Source of the DNA: an uncultured Pseudomonadota bacterium
GTDB lineage: Bacteria; Pseudomonadota; Gammaproteobacteria; Burkholderiales; SCOH01
Length of the DNA: 6,514 bases
Assembly: GCA_937863215.1 (NCBI GenBank)
Contig: CALMFQ010000433.1
Span: 1 to 6,514, forward strand
Reading direction: 5' to 3'
Every line of letters starts with the position of its first letter. The first letter of the stretch is position 1. The notes beneath the pieces were generated by a model. That model ran no database searches. It was not told where the DNA came from and saw only the letters and a program-made list of their open reading frames with translations. A program made the position numbers and the translations under genes. Below are positions 1 to 4,009 of the stretch, one piece after another.

Positions 1-83
1 AGGAAGCCGGCAAGATGCGCGCCGAAGGCAAGGAGTACATCGTCAAGGATGGCGATGTCATGAATTTCCTGTTCAACGTCTGA
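1..83 (+). CDS. ychF: YchF (OLA1-type) nucleotide-binding ATPase, C-terminal end only
   Basis: Only the last 26 codons are present. They are read from base 3 and end at TGA 81-83. The peptide contains EGKEYIVKDGDVMNF and finishes FLFNV, which matches the very conserved end of the TGS domain of YchF, a cytosolic Obg-family ATPase that associates with ribosomes. Family knowledge: E. coli YchF ends similarly (FRFNV), and the LFNV ending is common in Betaproteobacteria. The gene starts outside the window. Its final bases double as the left attachment site of the accessory region that follows, so the reading frame is kept intact despite the insertion. A terminator hairpin follows about 60 bases later, on the island side of the junction. 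Confidence 0.93.
   Translation, partial: EAGKMRAEGKEYIVKDGDVMNFLFNV
71..83 (+). other. Attachment site copy 1 (attL, within the end of ychF)
   Basis: GTTCAACGTCTGA contains the last codons and stop of ychF. The same 11-bp core GTTCAACGTCT recurs at 2140 and 3997, each time followed by a stop in the same frame and preceded by a Phe-x codon pair. Similarity to the right-hand copy extends left to base 64 (18 bp, one mismatch). Crossover must lie left of base 82, where the copies differ (TGA here, TAA at 4007). Confidence 0.72.
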
Positions 84-142
84 CCAGATTTGGTTGTTTC
101 AGGCGATTTCATCGCGTTGCTGAACTTGCCAAAAACACCCTT

Positions 143-169
143 AAATCCCCGTCTATACGGGGATTTTTT
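143..169 (+). terminator. Rho-independent terminator after ychF
   Basis: A perfect 10-bp stem, AAATCCCCGT (143-152) with ACGGGGATTT (157-166), has a CTAT loop and runs into T164-169. It lies on the island side of the att core, so the element supplies the terminator now used by ychF. It also insulates the integrase gene from ychF read-through. Confidence 0.85.
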
Positions 170-224
170 ACTTCTTGGTATTGCATGAAGCATCCTTCAG
201 TTGCGCTGCGCAAGTGCCTACGTG

Positions 225-267
225 GGTGTATATGAATCTTGTCTGTTTCGCGGATTGGTGTATATGA
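225..267 (+). repeat. Paired GGTGTATATGA direct repeats upstream of the integrase
   Basis: The 11-mer GGTGTATATGA is present exactly at 225-235 and 257-267. The 32-bp period is about three helical turns, so both copies face the same side of DNA. The core TGTATATG recurs at 2062-2069, and GGTATATG is found at 1765-1772. Spacing and placement near both ends of unit A suit arm-type integrase sites or binding sites for a directionality factor or regulator. The second copy overlaps the candidate integrase -10 box, so occupancy could also control int. Confidence 0.55.
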
Positions 268-268
268 T
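239..268 (+). promoter_or_regulatory. Candidate sigma-70 promoter of the integrase
   Basis: TTGTCT (239-244) and TATGAT (263-268) are separated by 18 bp. The expected transcript start near 275 leaves a leader of about 23 nt before the ATG at 298. The -10 box overlaps the second GGTGTATATGA repeat, which suggests autoregulation. No clear Shine-Dalgarno lies before the ATG. Confidence 0.45.
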
Positions 269-297
269 GTTCCCATCAATACCACGACTACCTCATC

Positions 298-1482
298 ATG
301 CTGACCGATGCTCAATGCCGTGCCGCCAAGCCCAAGGAGGGCATCTACCGCCTCAATGACTACAAGGGGCTGTATCTGGAGATCAAGCCGAACGGTATCA
401 AAGCGTGGCGCTACCGGTTCAAGCTCAACGACAAGGCGTCGTGGTACGCCTTGGGCGACTACCCCAGCGTGACGCTCGGTGAGGCACGCGAGAAATGTGA
501 GGTTGCTCGCAAGTTGGTCAGGGAGGGTATTAATCCTGTGCAGCATCGCCAGATCGAACGCATCAAACGCGAGCAGGATTCGGCCAACACCTTCAAAGCC
601 GTGGCGCAAGAGTGGCTGGCGTTGAAGGATTGGGAGGACGTCACCAAGAAGCGGCGAATGGACATGCTGGAGCGTGTCGTTTTCCCGTCGATTGGCAAGC
701 TGCCGGTACGCCAGATCACGCCGGCGCACGTGCTCGACATCCTCAACAAGACTGTCAGGCGCGGTGCGCCGACGGTGGCCGCCGAGGCCAAGCGCACCAT
801 GTCCGGCGTGTTCGAGCACGCCGTGGCCACGCTGCGCGCGGACACCGACCCCGTTTGGCCTGTGCGCAAGGCACTACCGCCCAACAAGACCCAGCACAAA
901 CGCGCGCTGAGCGTGGAGGAGGTCGGCAAGCTGCTTGCCGACTTCGATGGACACGGTGGTAACTTCCAGACGATCAAGGCCTTCCAGTTGATGTGGCTGA
1001 CGCTGAGCCGGCCGAATGAATCGGTACAGGCCGAGTGGAAGGAGTTCGATCTTGAGAACTCACTCTGGACTATTCCGGCACGCCGCATGAAGGCGCGGCG
1101 TGAGCACGTGGTGTCGCTGCCAACTCAGGCATTGGAACTCCTCAAAGCAATGCTGCCAATCACCGGGCACACCAGGTTCGTTTTTCCGAACCGGGACGAC
1201 CGGCAACGCCCGATGGCTGATGCCGCCTTGCGGCAGGCCCTCAAGAAGCTCGGTTGGGCAACCAAGTACAGCCCGCATGGCACACGCACCACGGGCAGCA
1301 CCCGGCTCAATGAAATGGGTTATCGACCAGACGCCATCGAGGCGCAACTGGCGCACGCAGAACCGAACAGCGTGCGACGCACCTACAACCACGCCACCTA
1401 CCTCGACGAACGGCGAGTCATGATGCAGGATTGGGCGGACAAGCTGGACGCATGGAAGTTGGCCGCACAGGACGACGATTGA
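298..1482 (+). CDS. P4-type tyrosine recombinase / integrase (Arm DNA-binding DUF4102 family)
   Basis: This 394-residue protein has the full length usual for P4-type integrases and should catalyse site-specific integration and excision of the island at the ychF 3' end. The N-terminal ~90 residues are the arm-type DNA-binding domain (opening LTDAQCRAAKP; YKGLYLEI at about 22-29; WYALGDYPSVTLGEAR at about 49-64). A core-binding SAM-like region follows at about 95-190, then the catalytic domain from about 200. All catalytic residues are visible: R238 (LSRPNE), K265 (ARRMKARR), H327 and R330 (PHGTR), H353 (LAHAE) and nucleophile Y363 (RTYNHA). The start fits family N-termini, although no strong ribosome site is seen. 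It is co-directional with ychF and lies about 215 bp inside attL, the classic arrangement. The gene looks intact, so the element may still move. Confidence 0.96.
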   Translation: MLTDAQCRAAKPKEGIYRLNDYKGLYLEIKPNGIKAWRYRFKLNDKASWYALGDYPSVTLGEAREKCEVARKLVREGINPVQHRQIERIKREQDSANTFKAVAQEWLALKDWEDVTKKRRMDMLERVVFPSIGKLPVRQITPAHVLDILNKTVRRGAPTVAAEAKRTMSGVFEHAVATLRADTDPVWPVRKALPPNKTQHKRALSVEEVGKLLADFDGHGGNFQTIKAFQLMWLTLSRPNESVQAEWKEFDLENSLWTIPARRMKARREHVVSLPTQALELLKAMLPITGHTRFVFPNRDDRQRPMADAALRQALKKLGWATKYSPHGTRTTGSTRLNEMGYRPDAIEAQLAHAEPNSVRRTYNHATYLDERRVMMQDWADKLDAWKLAAQDDD

Positions 1483-1510
1483 TCGCCCGTGCCTGTGGCA
1501 GTGGATTTAG

Positions 1511-1520
1511 AAGAACTTTT
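1511..1520 (+). repeat. Left 10-bp flanking direct repeat of the MITE-like element
   Basis: AAGAACTTTT is identical to 1670-1679 and lies directly against the left inverted repeat. It is interpreted as the left copy of a target-site duplication. Confidence 0.58.
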
Positions 1521-1669
1521 CTGATTACCGGGGACGCTCAGCGACGACGGCCAATTCCCTACTGAGAGCGCCCTTGAAGCATCCGTGGTCACCGTCTTCG
1601 GATATTCATCGCGTTGCCAAGCGCTTGTAGGCCTTCCGAAGGAGCCGACTGAGAGTGGTCGGTAATCAG
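1521..1669. mobile_element. 149-bp MITE-like non-autonomous insertion
   Basis: The ends are inverted repeats: CTGATTACCG at 1521-1530 and its exact complement CGGTAATCAG at 1660-1669. Extending inward over 21 bp gives 17 matches, with a second conserved block CTCAG at inner positions 17-21 (mismatches at 11-13 and 16). Both outer edges abut a perfect AAGAACTTTT direct repeat (1511-1520 and 1670-1679), as a 10-bp target duplication would. No transposase fits in 149 bp, so movement would need one in trans. A CTGA tip and a duplication of about 10 bp recall the IS4 group, but that family assignment is inference only. A small palindrome CCTTCCGAAGG lies at 1632-1642. Confidence 0.62.
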
Positions 1670-1679
1670 AAGAACTTTT
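1670..1679 (+). repeat. Right 10-bp flanking direct repeat of the MITE-like element
   Basis: AAGAACTTTT lies directly against the right inverted repeat and is identical to 1511-1520. The exact edge is ambiguous by a few bases because the inverted repeats can also be read two bases further out (TTCTGATTACCG). Confidence 0.58.
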
Positions 1680-1773
1680 GACGTTCCGTTTCGCCGTTCC
1701 AGATGATGCCGTGCAAGAGACTATCCCGCTCTTCCGGCGTTGTTAATGGGAAATTGGCAAATTGGGTATATGC

Positions 1774-1788
1774 CGATGCTCAGCATCG
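1774..1788. promoter_or_regulatory. Dyad immediately before the XRE start codon (candidate operator)
   Basis: CGATGC-TCA-GCATCG is a perfect 6-bp inverted repeat with a 3-nt centre, ending one base before ATG 1789. Short dyads at the start of small XRE genes are commonly autoregulatory operators. In RNA it could instead form a hairpin over the ribosome entry site. It sits just downstream of GGTATATG (1765-1772). Confidence 0.4.
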
Positions 1789-2019
1789 ATGGGACGAGAC
1801 TACGAACAGGTACGCCAAGACTTGGCGCGCAACATGAAAGACCTTCGGGGCAAGCGCGGCTTGTCGCAGGAATCGCTCGCCCTCAGTGCCGACGTGGATC
1901 GCACTTACGTGAGCCAGATCGAACGCGCCGTAGGCAATCCATCGCTGCTGGTGCTGTGCAAGCTGGGGGCGATCCTGGAGACCGACGTGCTCGACCTGTT
2001 GGCTGAGCAGACCAAGTGA
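1789..2019 (+). CDS. Small XRE-family HTH regulator (controller-protein-like)
   Basis: The 76-residue protein is almost entirely one lambda-Cro/XRE domain. Residues ~10-25 form helix 1. The HTH spans about 26-46 (SQESLALSADVDRTYVSQIER), and NPSLLVLCKLGAIL at about 50-63 is the typical closing helix pair. The SQIER...NPSL signature resembles restriction-modification controller proteins and phage-like regulators, but no restriction gene is adjacent. It is the only gene between the integrase and att copy 2 besides the MITE-like insertion, so it may regulate int or excision (inference). ATG 1789 starts the domain cleanly, but no Shine-Dalgarno is visible. TTG 1762 with GGGAAA upstream is the alternative. 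The gene is intact and ends at TGA 2017-2019. Confidence 0.88.
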   Translation: MGRDYEQVRQDLARNMKDLRGKRGLSQESLALSADVDRTYVSQIERAVGNPSLLVLCKLGAILETDVLDLLAEQTK

Positions 2020-2061
2020 CACCAGGCGTACCGTCACCTGCTGGGGTATGCCCGTGAAAAA

Positions 2062-2069
2062 TGTATATG
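2062..2069 (+). repeat. TGTATATG copy near the right end of unit A
   Basis: This is an exact match to the 8-bp core of the paired repeats at 227-234 and 259-266. It lies 70 bp left of att copy 2. Copies of one motif near both ends of unit A are what arm-type recombinase sites would look like. Confidence 0.4.
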
Positions 2070-2110
2070 GAAGTGACTACAGGATGAGCCACTCACCATC
2101 GCTTCCCATT

Positions 2111-2137
2111 AAAGACAACGGTTTTTAGGCTGTCTTT
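2111..2137. repeat. Inverted repeat adjoining att copy 2
   Basis: AAAGACA (2111-2117) and TGTCTTT (2131-2137) form a 7-bp stem around a 13-nt loop containing TTTTT. It ends two bases before the core at 2140. It may be a weak terminator for the XRE gene or part of the recombination site; the sequence does not decide. Confidence 0.4.
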
Positions 2138-2139
2138 CG

Positions 2140-2152
2140 GTTCAACGTCTGA
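2140..2152 (+). other. Attachment site copy 2 (internal, between units A and B)
   Basis: GTTCAACGTCTGA is identical to 71-83. Together with the preceding TTTCGG it reads Phe-Arg-Phe-Asn-Val-stop, the C-terminus found in other YchF proteins. The frame is closed by TAG at 2126-2128, so only the last few codons of a ychF 3' end are carried. This would be the right end of unit A and the left end of unit B. Confidence 0.68.
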
Positions 2153-2166
2153 TCGACTTGAGGATT

Positions 2167-2195
2167 TTCCAGGAGACCCAAACAACCTCCTGGAA
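2167..2195. repeat. 9-bp inverted repeat just inside unit B
   Basis: TTCCAGGAG (2167-2175) and CTCCTGGAA (2187-2195) are perfect complements around an 11-nt loop, starting 14 bp beyond the core. There is no T-run after it, so a terminator is unlikely. A protein-binding or recombination role is possible but unproven. Confidence 0.45.
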
Positions 2196-2207
2196 TCCAG
2201 AAACACC

Positions 2208-2233
2208 AAAGCCACGTAGTTACGTGGCTTTTT
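2208..2233 (+). terminator. Rho-independent terminator at the left end of unit B
   Basis: AAAGCCACGT (2208-2217) pairs with ACGTGGCTTT (2222-2231) around a 4-nt loop, followed by T229-type tract to 2233. Its place, preceded by AAACACC at 2201-2207 which starts 49 nt after the core, mirrors the terminator at 143-169, where AAACACC starts 50 nt after its core. The stem bases differ, so the layout rather than the sequence is conserved. Confidence 0.8.
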
Positions 2234-2439
2234 CATTTCCTGACGTTGCCTGATGTTCCTGCGACAGTCAGCATTCGCTTGAGTACAAAAGTGTGGCGGG
2301 CCACCGTGACCTTGCCCGTCGCCTCGTCCTGTCGAACCACACGGTTTCGATCATGCGCCCGGTTACGGTTGCGACAAGAGGAAAATGGCAGCCATGACGC
2401 CATCTGACGGCGGGCGACGGCCGGATCACTGTCACCTGA
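2234..2439. other. Non-coding or decayed stretch at the start of unit B
   Basis: This is where unit A carries its integrase, but no integrase remnant is recognisable here. Open frames on the minus strand (for example 2268-2468) give peptides with no motif I know, and they run through the HTH gene's operator region. I call no gene. A deletion that removed an integrase from unit B is a possible explanation. Confidence 0.5.
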
Positions 2440-2512
2440 ATGCCGGGTAAAAATTCCCGATCGGGCATGAACCCATTGACAAGTGCGACATTCCAAGTTG
2501 AAATATGCCCGA
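2440..2512. promoter_or_regulatory. Candidate multi-site operator of the HTH/nucleotidyltransferase operon
   Basis: Repeated half-sites surround the promoter: ATGCCGGG (2440-2447), the palindrome CCCGATCGGG (2456-2465), and the perfect 8-bp inverted pair TCGGGCAT (2461-2468) and ATGCCCGA (2505-2512). The last pair brackets the TTGACA promoter on both sides. Such bracketing fits repression, possibly by looping, by the HTH protein encoded next, as in HipB-type autoregulation (inference). Confidence 0.52.
2476..2504 (+). promoter_or_regulatory. Candidate sigma-70 promoter of the HTH/nucleotidyltransferase operon
   Basis: A consensus TTGACA (2476-2481), a 17-bp spacer and TGAAAT (2499-2504) are present. 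Transcription would begin near 2511. That lies after ATG 2505 and favours ATG 2541 as the real start of the first gene. Confidence 0.55.
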
Positions 2513-2540
2513 ACGGTCATGTTTTAATGGACTCAAGACC

Positions 2541-3131
2541 ATGCAAACCCCCTCTTGCCAACAACCGATCGATTCACCCGAAGCATTGGGTGCTGCCGTC
2601 CACGCCCGGCGGAAGGCGCTCGGATTGACGATCGAGGATGTGATGACGCTGACGGGCGCGGGAAACCGCTTCCTAGTGGAACTGGAGCAGGGAAAACCGA
2701 CCGTCCGCCTGGACAAGGTGCTTGCAGTGTTGCGTGCGCTCGGCAGCGAGTTGCGCATGGGGACCACGGCCGGCGCCGATGCGGAAGATGGCCAAGAGGC
2801 GCTGCTGCGTGCTCGCCAGCAGGCGCGCCTGGAGAAGGTTGTCCGCGACCGCGCTCTCCGACGCCTGCACCAACGTGCGGCACGTCTCCTGTCGAACGCA
2901 AACCGTGCGCCGCTGCTGATCGAGAGGGCCTTGGCCACGGTGTCTCGCTGGGAAGCGCAGAAGACGTGCAGCCCCAACTACATCGAACGCTGGCGGAAGG
3001 TGCTCGCAAACCCGTGTCAAGGAATGCGGGACGAGGTGTTGTGCCCGCAGGCTCCCTACGGTCTCGCACTGATGCAGAACAGCCCATTTGGTTTTCTACT
3101 GGCGGAAGACGCAAGGCAGAAGACCGCATGA
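2541..3131 (+). CDS. HipB-like XRE-HTH protein with C-terminal extension (putative antitoxin/autoregulator)
   Basis: From ATG 2541 the product is 196 residues. Residues ~12-73 form a HipB/XRE-like HTH domain (SPEALGAAVHARRKALGLT, then NRFLVELEQGKPTVRLDKV and a closing LRALGSEL). A linker rich in A, G, D and E follows. A second region of about 100 residues is basic and helical: RDRALRRLHQRAARLL, then CSPNYIERWRKVL at about 143-155 and a final MQNSPFGFLL at about 178-187. I recall this QNSPF-ending domain in partners of nucleotidyltransferases, but I cannot name the family. The gene overlaps the next by ATGA, so the two are translationally coupled. The promoter and flanking inverted repeats suggest autorepression. 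ATG 2505 would add 12 residues but lies upstream of the expected transcript start. Likely role: antitoxin and DNA-binding regulator, neutralising the downstream enzyme (inference). Confidence 0.85.
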   Translation: MQTPSCQQPIDSPEALGAAVHARRKALGLTIEDVMTLTGAGNRFLVELEQGKPTVRLDKVLAVLRALGSELRMGTTAGADAEDGQEALLRARQQARLEKVVRDRALRRLHQRAARLLSNANRAPLLIERALATVSRWEAQKTCSPNYIERWRKVLANPCQGMRDEVLCPQAPYGLALMQNSPFGFLLAEDARQKTA

Positions 3132-3739
3132 ACCTGGATCAGATCAATCGCCTGCTGACCGAGGCGATGAAACTCACCAATCACCGTGATTTCGTAATCA
3201 TCGGGAGCCTGTCCGCGCTCGGATCGACGCAACGACCGTTACCCGAGCGCATGACGATGTCGACGGACGTGGATTTCTACCCCAAGAACGATCCGGGACG
3301 AGCCTCGGAGATCGCCAACAAGTTTGGTCTGGGCAGCGATTTCGAACAACAACACGGGTATTACGCGGATGCGGTTTCTCCGGCCCTTCCAACACTGGCG
3401 GAGGGATGGCAGACGCGGCTCGTGCGCGTGAACTTCGAGAACGGCGTAACCGCGTGGTTCCTCGATCCGAACGATGCCGCAGTATCGAAGTATGCGCGGT
3501 GCGAAGAACGCGATCGCGAGTGGATTCGTGCCGGGCTCCTGGCCGACATCCTGTCGCTGCCGACGATCGAATACCGCTTCCGGGAAACGATCATGACGGA
3601 ACCCGGGGAGAGCAAGCGTGCGAAACAGGCGCTGGAAGAAGATCGCGTGTGGCTCGCGGAACAGCAGACCGGCCTCGGTAGCTCAGAAACACCTTCCGAA
3701 TACACGCCGGAGGACGATGCACCTTCCCCCGCTAATTGA
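3128..3739 (+). CDS. DUF6036-like nucleotidyltransferase (putative toxin/defence enzyme)
   Basis: The 203-residue protein has the minimal nucleotidyltransferase pattern. GSLSALG (G26-S27) is the glycine-serine loop after strand FVII. STDVDFYP carries the two metal-binding acids D47 and D49. WFLDPNDAAVSKYARCEERDREWIRAGL (split: WFLDPNDAAVSKYA at about 110-123, then ERDREWI at 127-133) is the conserved helix block typical of DUF6036 and AbiEii-like proteins. Related families in toxin-antitoxin systems transfer nucleotides or AMP to tRNA or to partner proteins; the target here is unknown. The C-terminus from about 180 is polar, low complexity and probably disordered. The gene starts within the stop of the HTH gene (ATGA) and appears intact. 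A small hairpin CCGCG-TAG-CGCGG (3751-3763) follows, without a T-run. Confidence 0.85.
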   Translation: MNLDQINRLLTEAMKLTNHRDFVIIGSLSALGSTQRPLPERMTMSTDVDFYPKNDPGRASEIANKFGLGSDFEQQHGYYADAVSPALPTLAEGWQTRLVRVNFENGVTAWFLDPNDAAVSKYARCEERDREWIRAGLLADILSLPTIEYRFRETIMTEPGESKRAKQALEEDRVWLAEQQTGLGSSETPSEYTPEDDAPSPAN

Positions 3740-3818
3740 GGGTGTCATCACCGCGTAGCGCGGCACCAACCCTTGGCAACGTCGGCAATAATCGGCAAGA
3801 GCCAGTTTTCGGAAGCGC

Positions 3819-3986
3819 ATGAAAATGACAAAGAAATATCGGCGCAATGCGCTTGCGACGATCCAGGAGGCAATGGAAGCACCGCGTAACAGTGGCTTTG
3901 TCGATAAGCAGGCCATGCGCGAATTTGACGCGGCGTGTTTTGCGCCCATCGTCGTCATATCGTCCGACGAACAATCGCCTGAATGA
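3819..3986 (+). pseudogene. Truncated HigA-type antitoxin (N-terminal part only)
   Basis: A 55-codon frame opens MKMTKKYRRNALATIQEAME and continues GFVDKQAMREFDAACFAP. This matches the N-terminal region I know from HigA/YdcQ-like antitoxins (pattern KYRSDALAAIHE...MREFD..CLTPV), which precedes their XRE domain. After about residue 43 the similarity stops: the frame reads IVVISSDEQSPE and ends at TGA 3984, four bases before att copy 3. The whole HTH domain of about 50 residues is missing. No HigB toxin is recognisable upstream in 3740-3818. GGAAG (3811-3815) would be a close but usable ribosome site, better placed for ATG 3825. It was probably cut by the deletion or recombination that set the right end of unit B. 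A stand-alone short protein cannot be excluded. Confidence 0.68.
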
Positions 3987-3989
3987 CAG

Positions 3990-4009
3990 ATTTCCCGTTC
4001 AACGTCTAA
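3990..4009 (+). other. Attachment site copy 3 (attR, right end of the accessory region)
   Basis: ATTTCCCGTTCAACGTCTAA matches 64-83 with one mismatch over the first 18 bases. It reads Phe-Pro-Phe-Asn-Val-stop in the ychF frame. TAA at 4007-4009 probably is the original ychF stop codon. It overlaps the ceramidase stop on the other strand (CTA at 4006-4008). Confidence 0.72.

Larger units (their letters stand above)
1483..1788. other. Gap between integrase and XRE gene (no gene recognised)
   Basis: I see no convincing coding sequence here. The gap is largely filled by the MITE-like insertion at 1521-1669 and its flanking duplications. The last ~50 bases hold AT-rich sequence with GGTATATG (1765-1772) and a dyad just before the XRE start codon. 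A TTG at 1762 in frame with the XRE gene could extend that gene by nine residues. Confidence 0.6.
84..4009. mobile_element. Accessory region (tandem integrative elements) inserted at the 3' end of ychF
   Basis: The region is bounded by copies of the ychF 3' end at 64-83 and 3990-4009, which share ATTTCC(T/C)GTTCAACGTCT with one mismatch. A third copy of the core lies at 2140-2152. A P4-type integrase sits just inside the left boundary, which is the usual position. Cargo is accessory in kind: an XRE regulator, an HTH/nucleotidyltransferase pair, an antitoxin fragment and a MITE-like insertion. I read it as unit A (84-2152) and unit B (2153-4009). A single element carrying an internal secondary att site is the alternative. 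Confidence 0.75.

Noticed and set aside
108..1617. 13-bp direct repeat TTCATCGCGTTGC at 108-120 and 1605-1617
   Set aside because: A 13-mer repeat in 6.5 kb is not improbable by chance, and the two sites share no structural context (att-proximal versus inside the MITE-like element).
2233..2520. Minus-strand 95-codon frame at the left of unit B
   Set aside because: It gives no known motif, overlaps the terminator edge and the HTH operator, and has no supporting ribosome site.
2555..3127. Upstream extension of the nucleotidyltransferase frame through the HTH gene
   Set aside because: The extra ~190 residues are the +2 shadow of the HTH coding sequence. ATG 3128 overlaps the HTH stop in a typical coupled arrangement and gives the expected N-terminus.
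2432..3129. Minus-strand open frames antisense to the HTH gene
   Set aside because: They are arginine/serine-rich with no recognisable motif, while the plus strand encodes a clear HTH domain. They are GC-rich shadows.
3741..3767. Hairpin after the nucleotidyltransferase gene as a terminator
   Set aside because: The stem is 5 bp (CCGCG/CGCGG) with a further 4-bp pairing across a 6-nt bulge, and no T-run follows. Too weak to annotate as a terminator.
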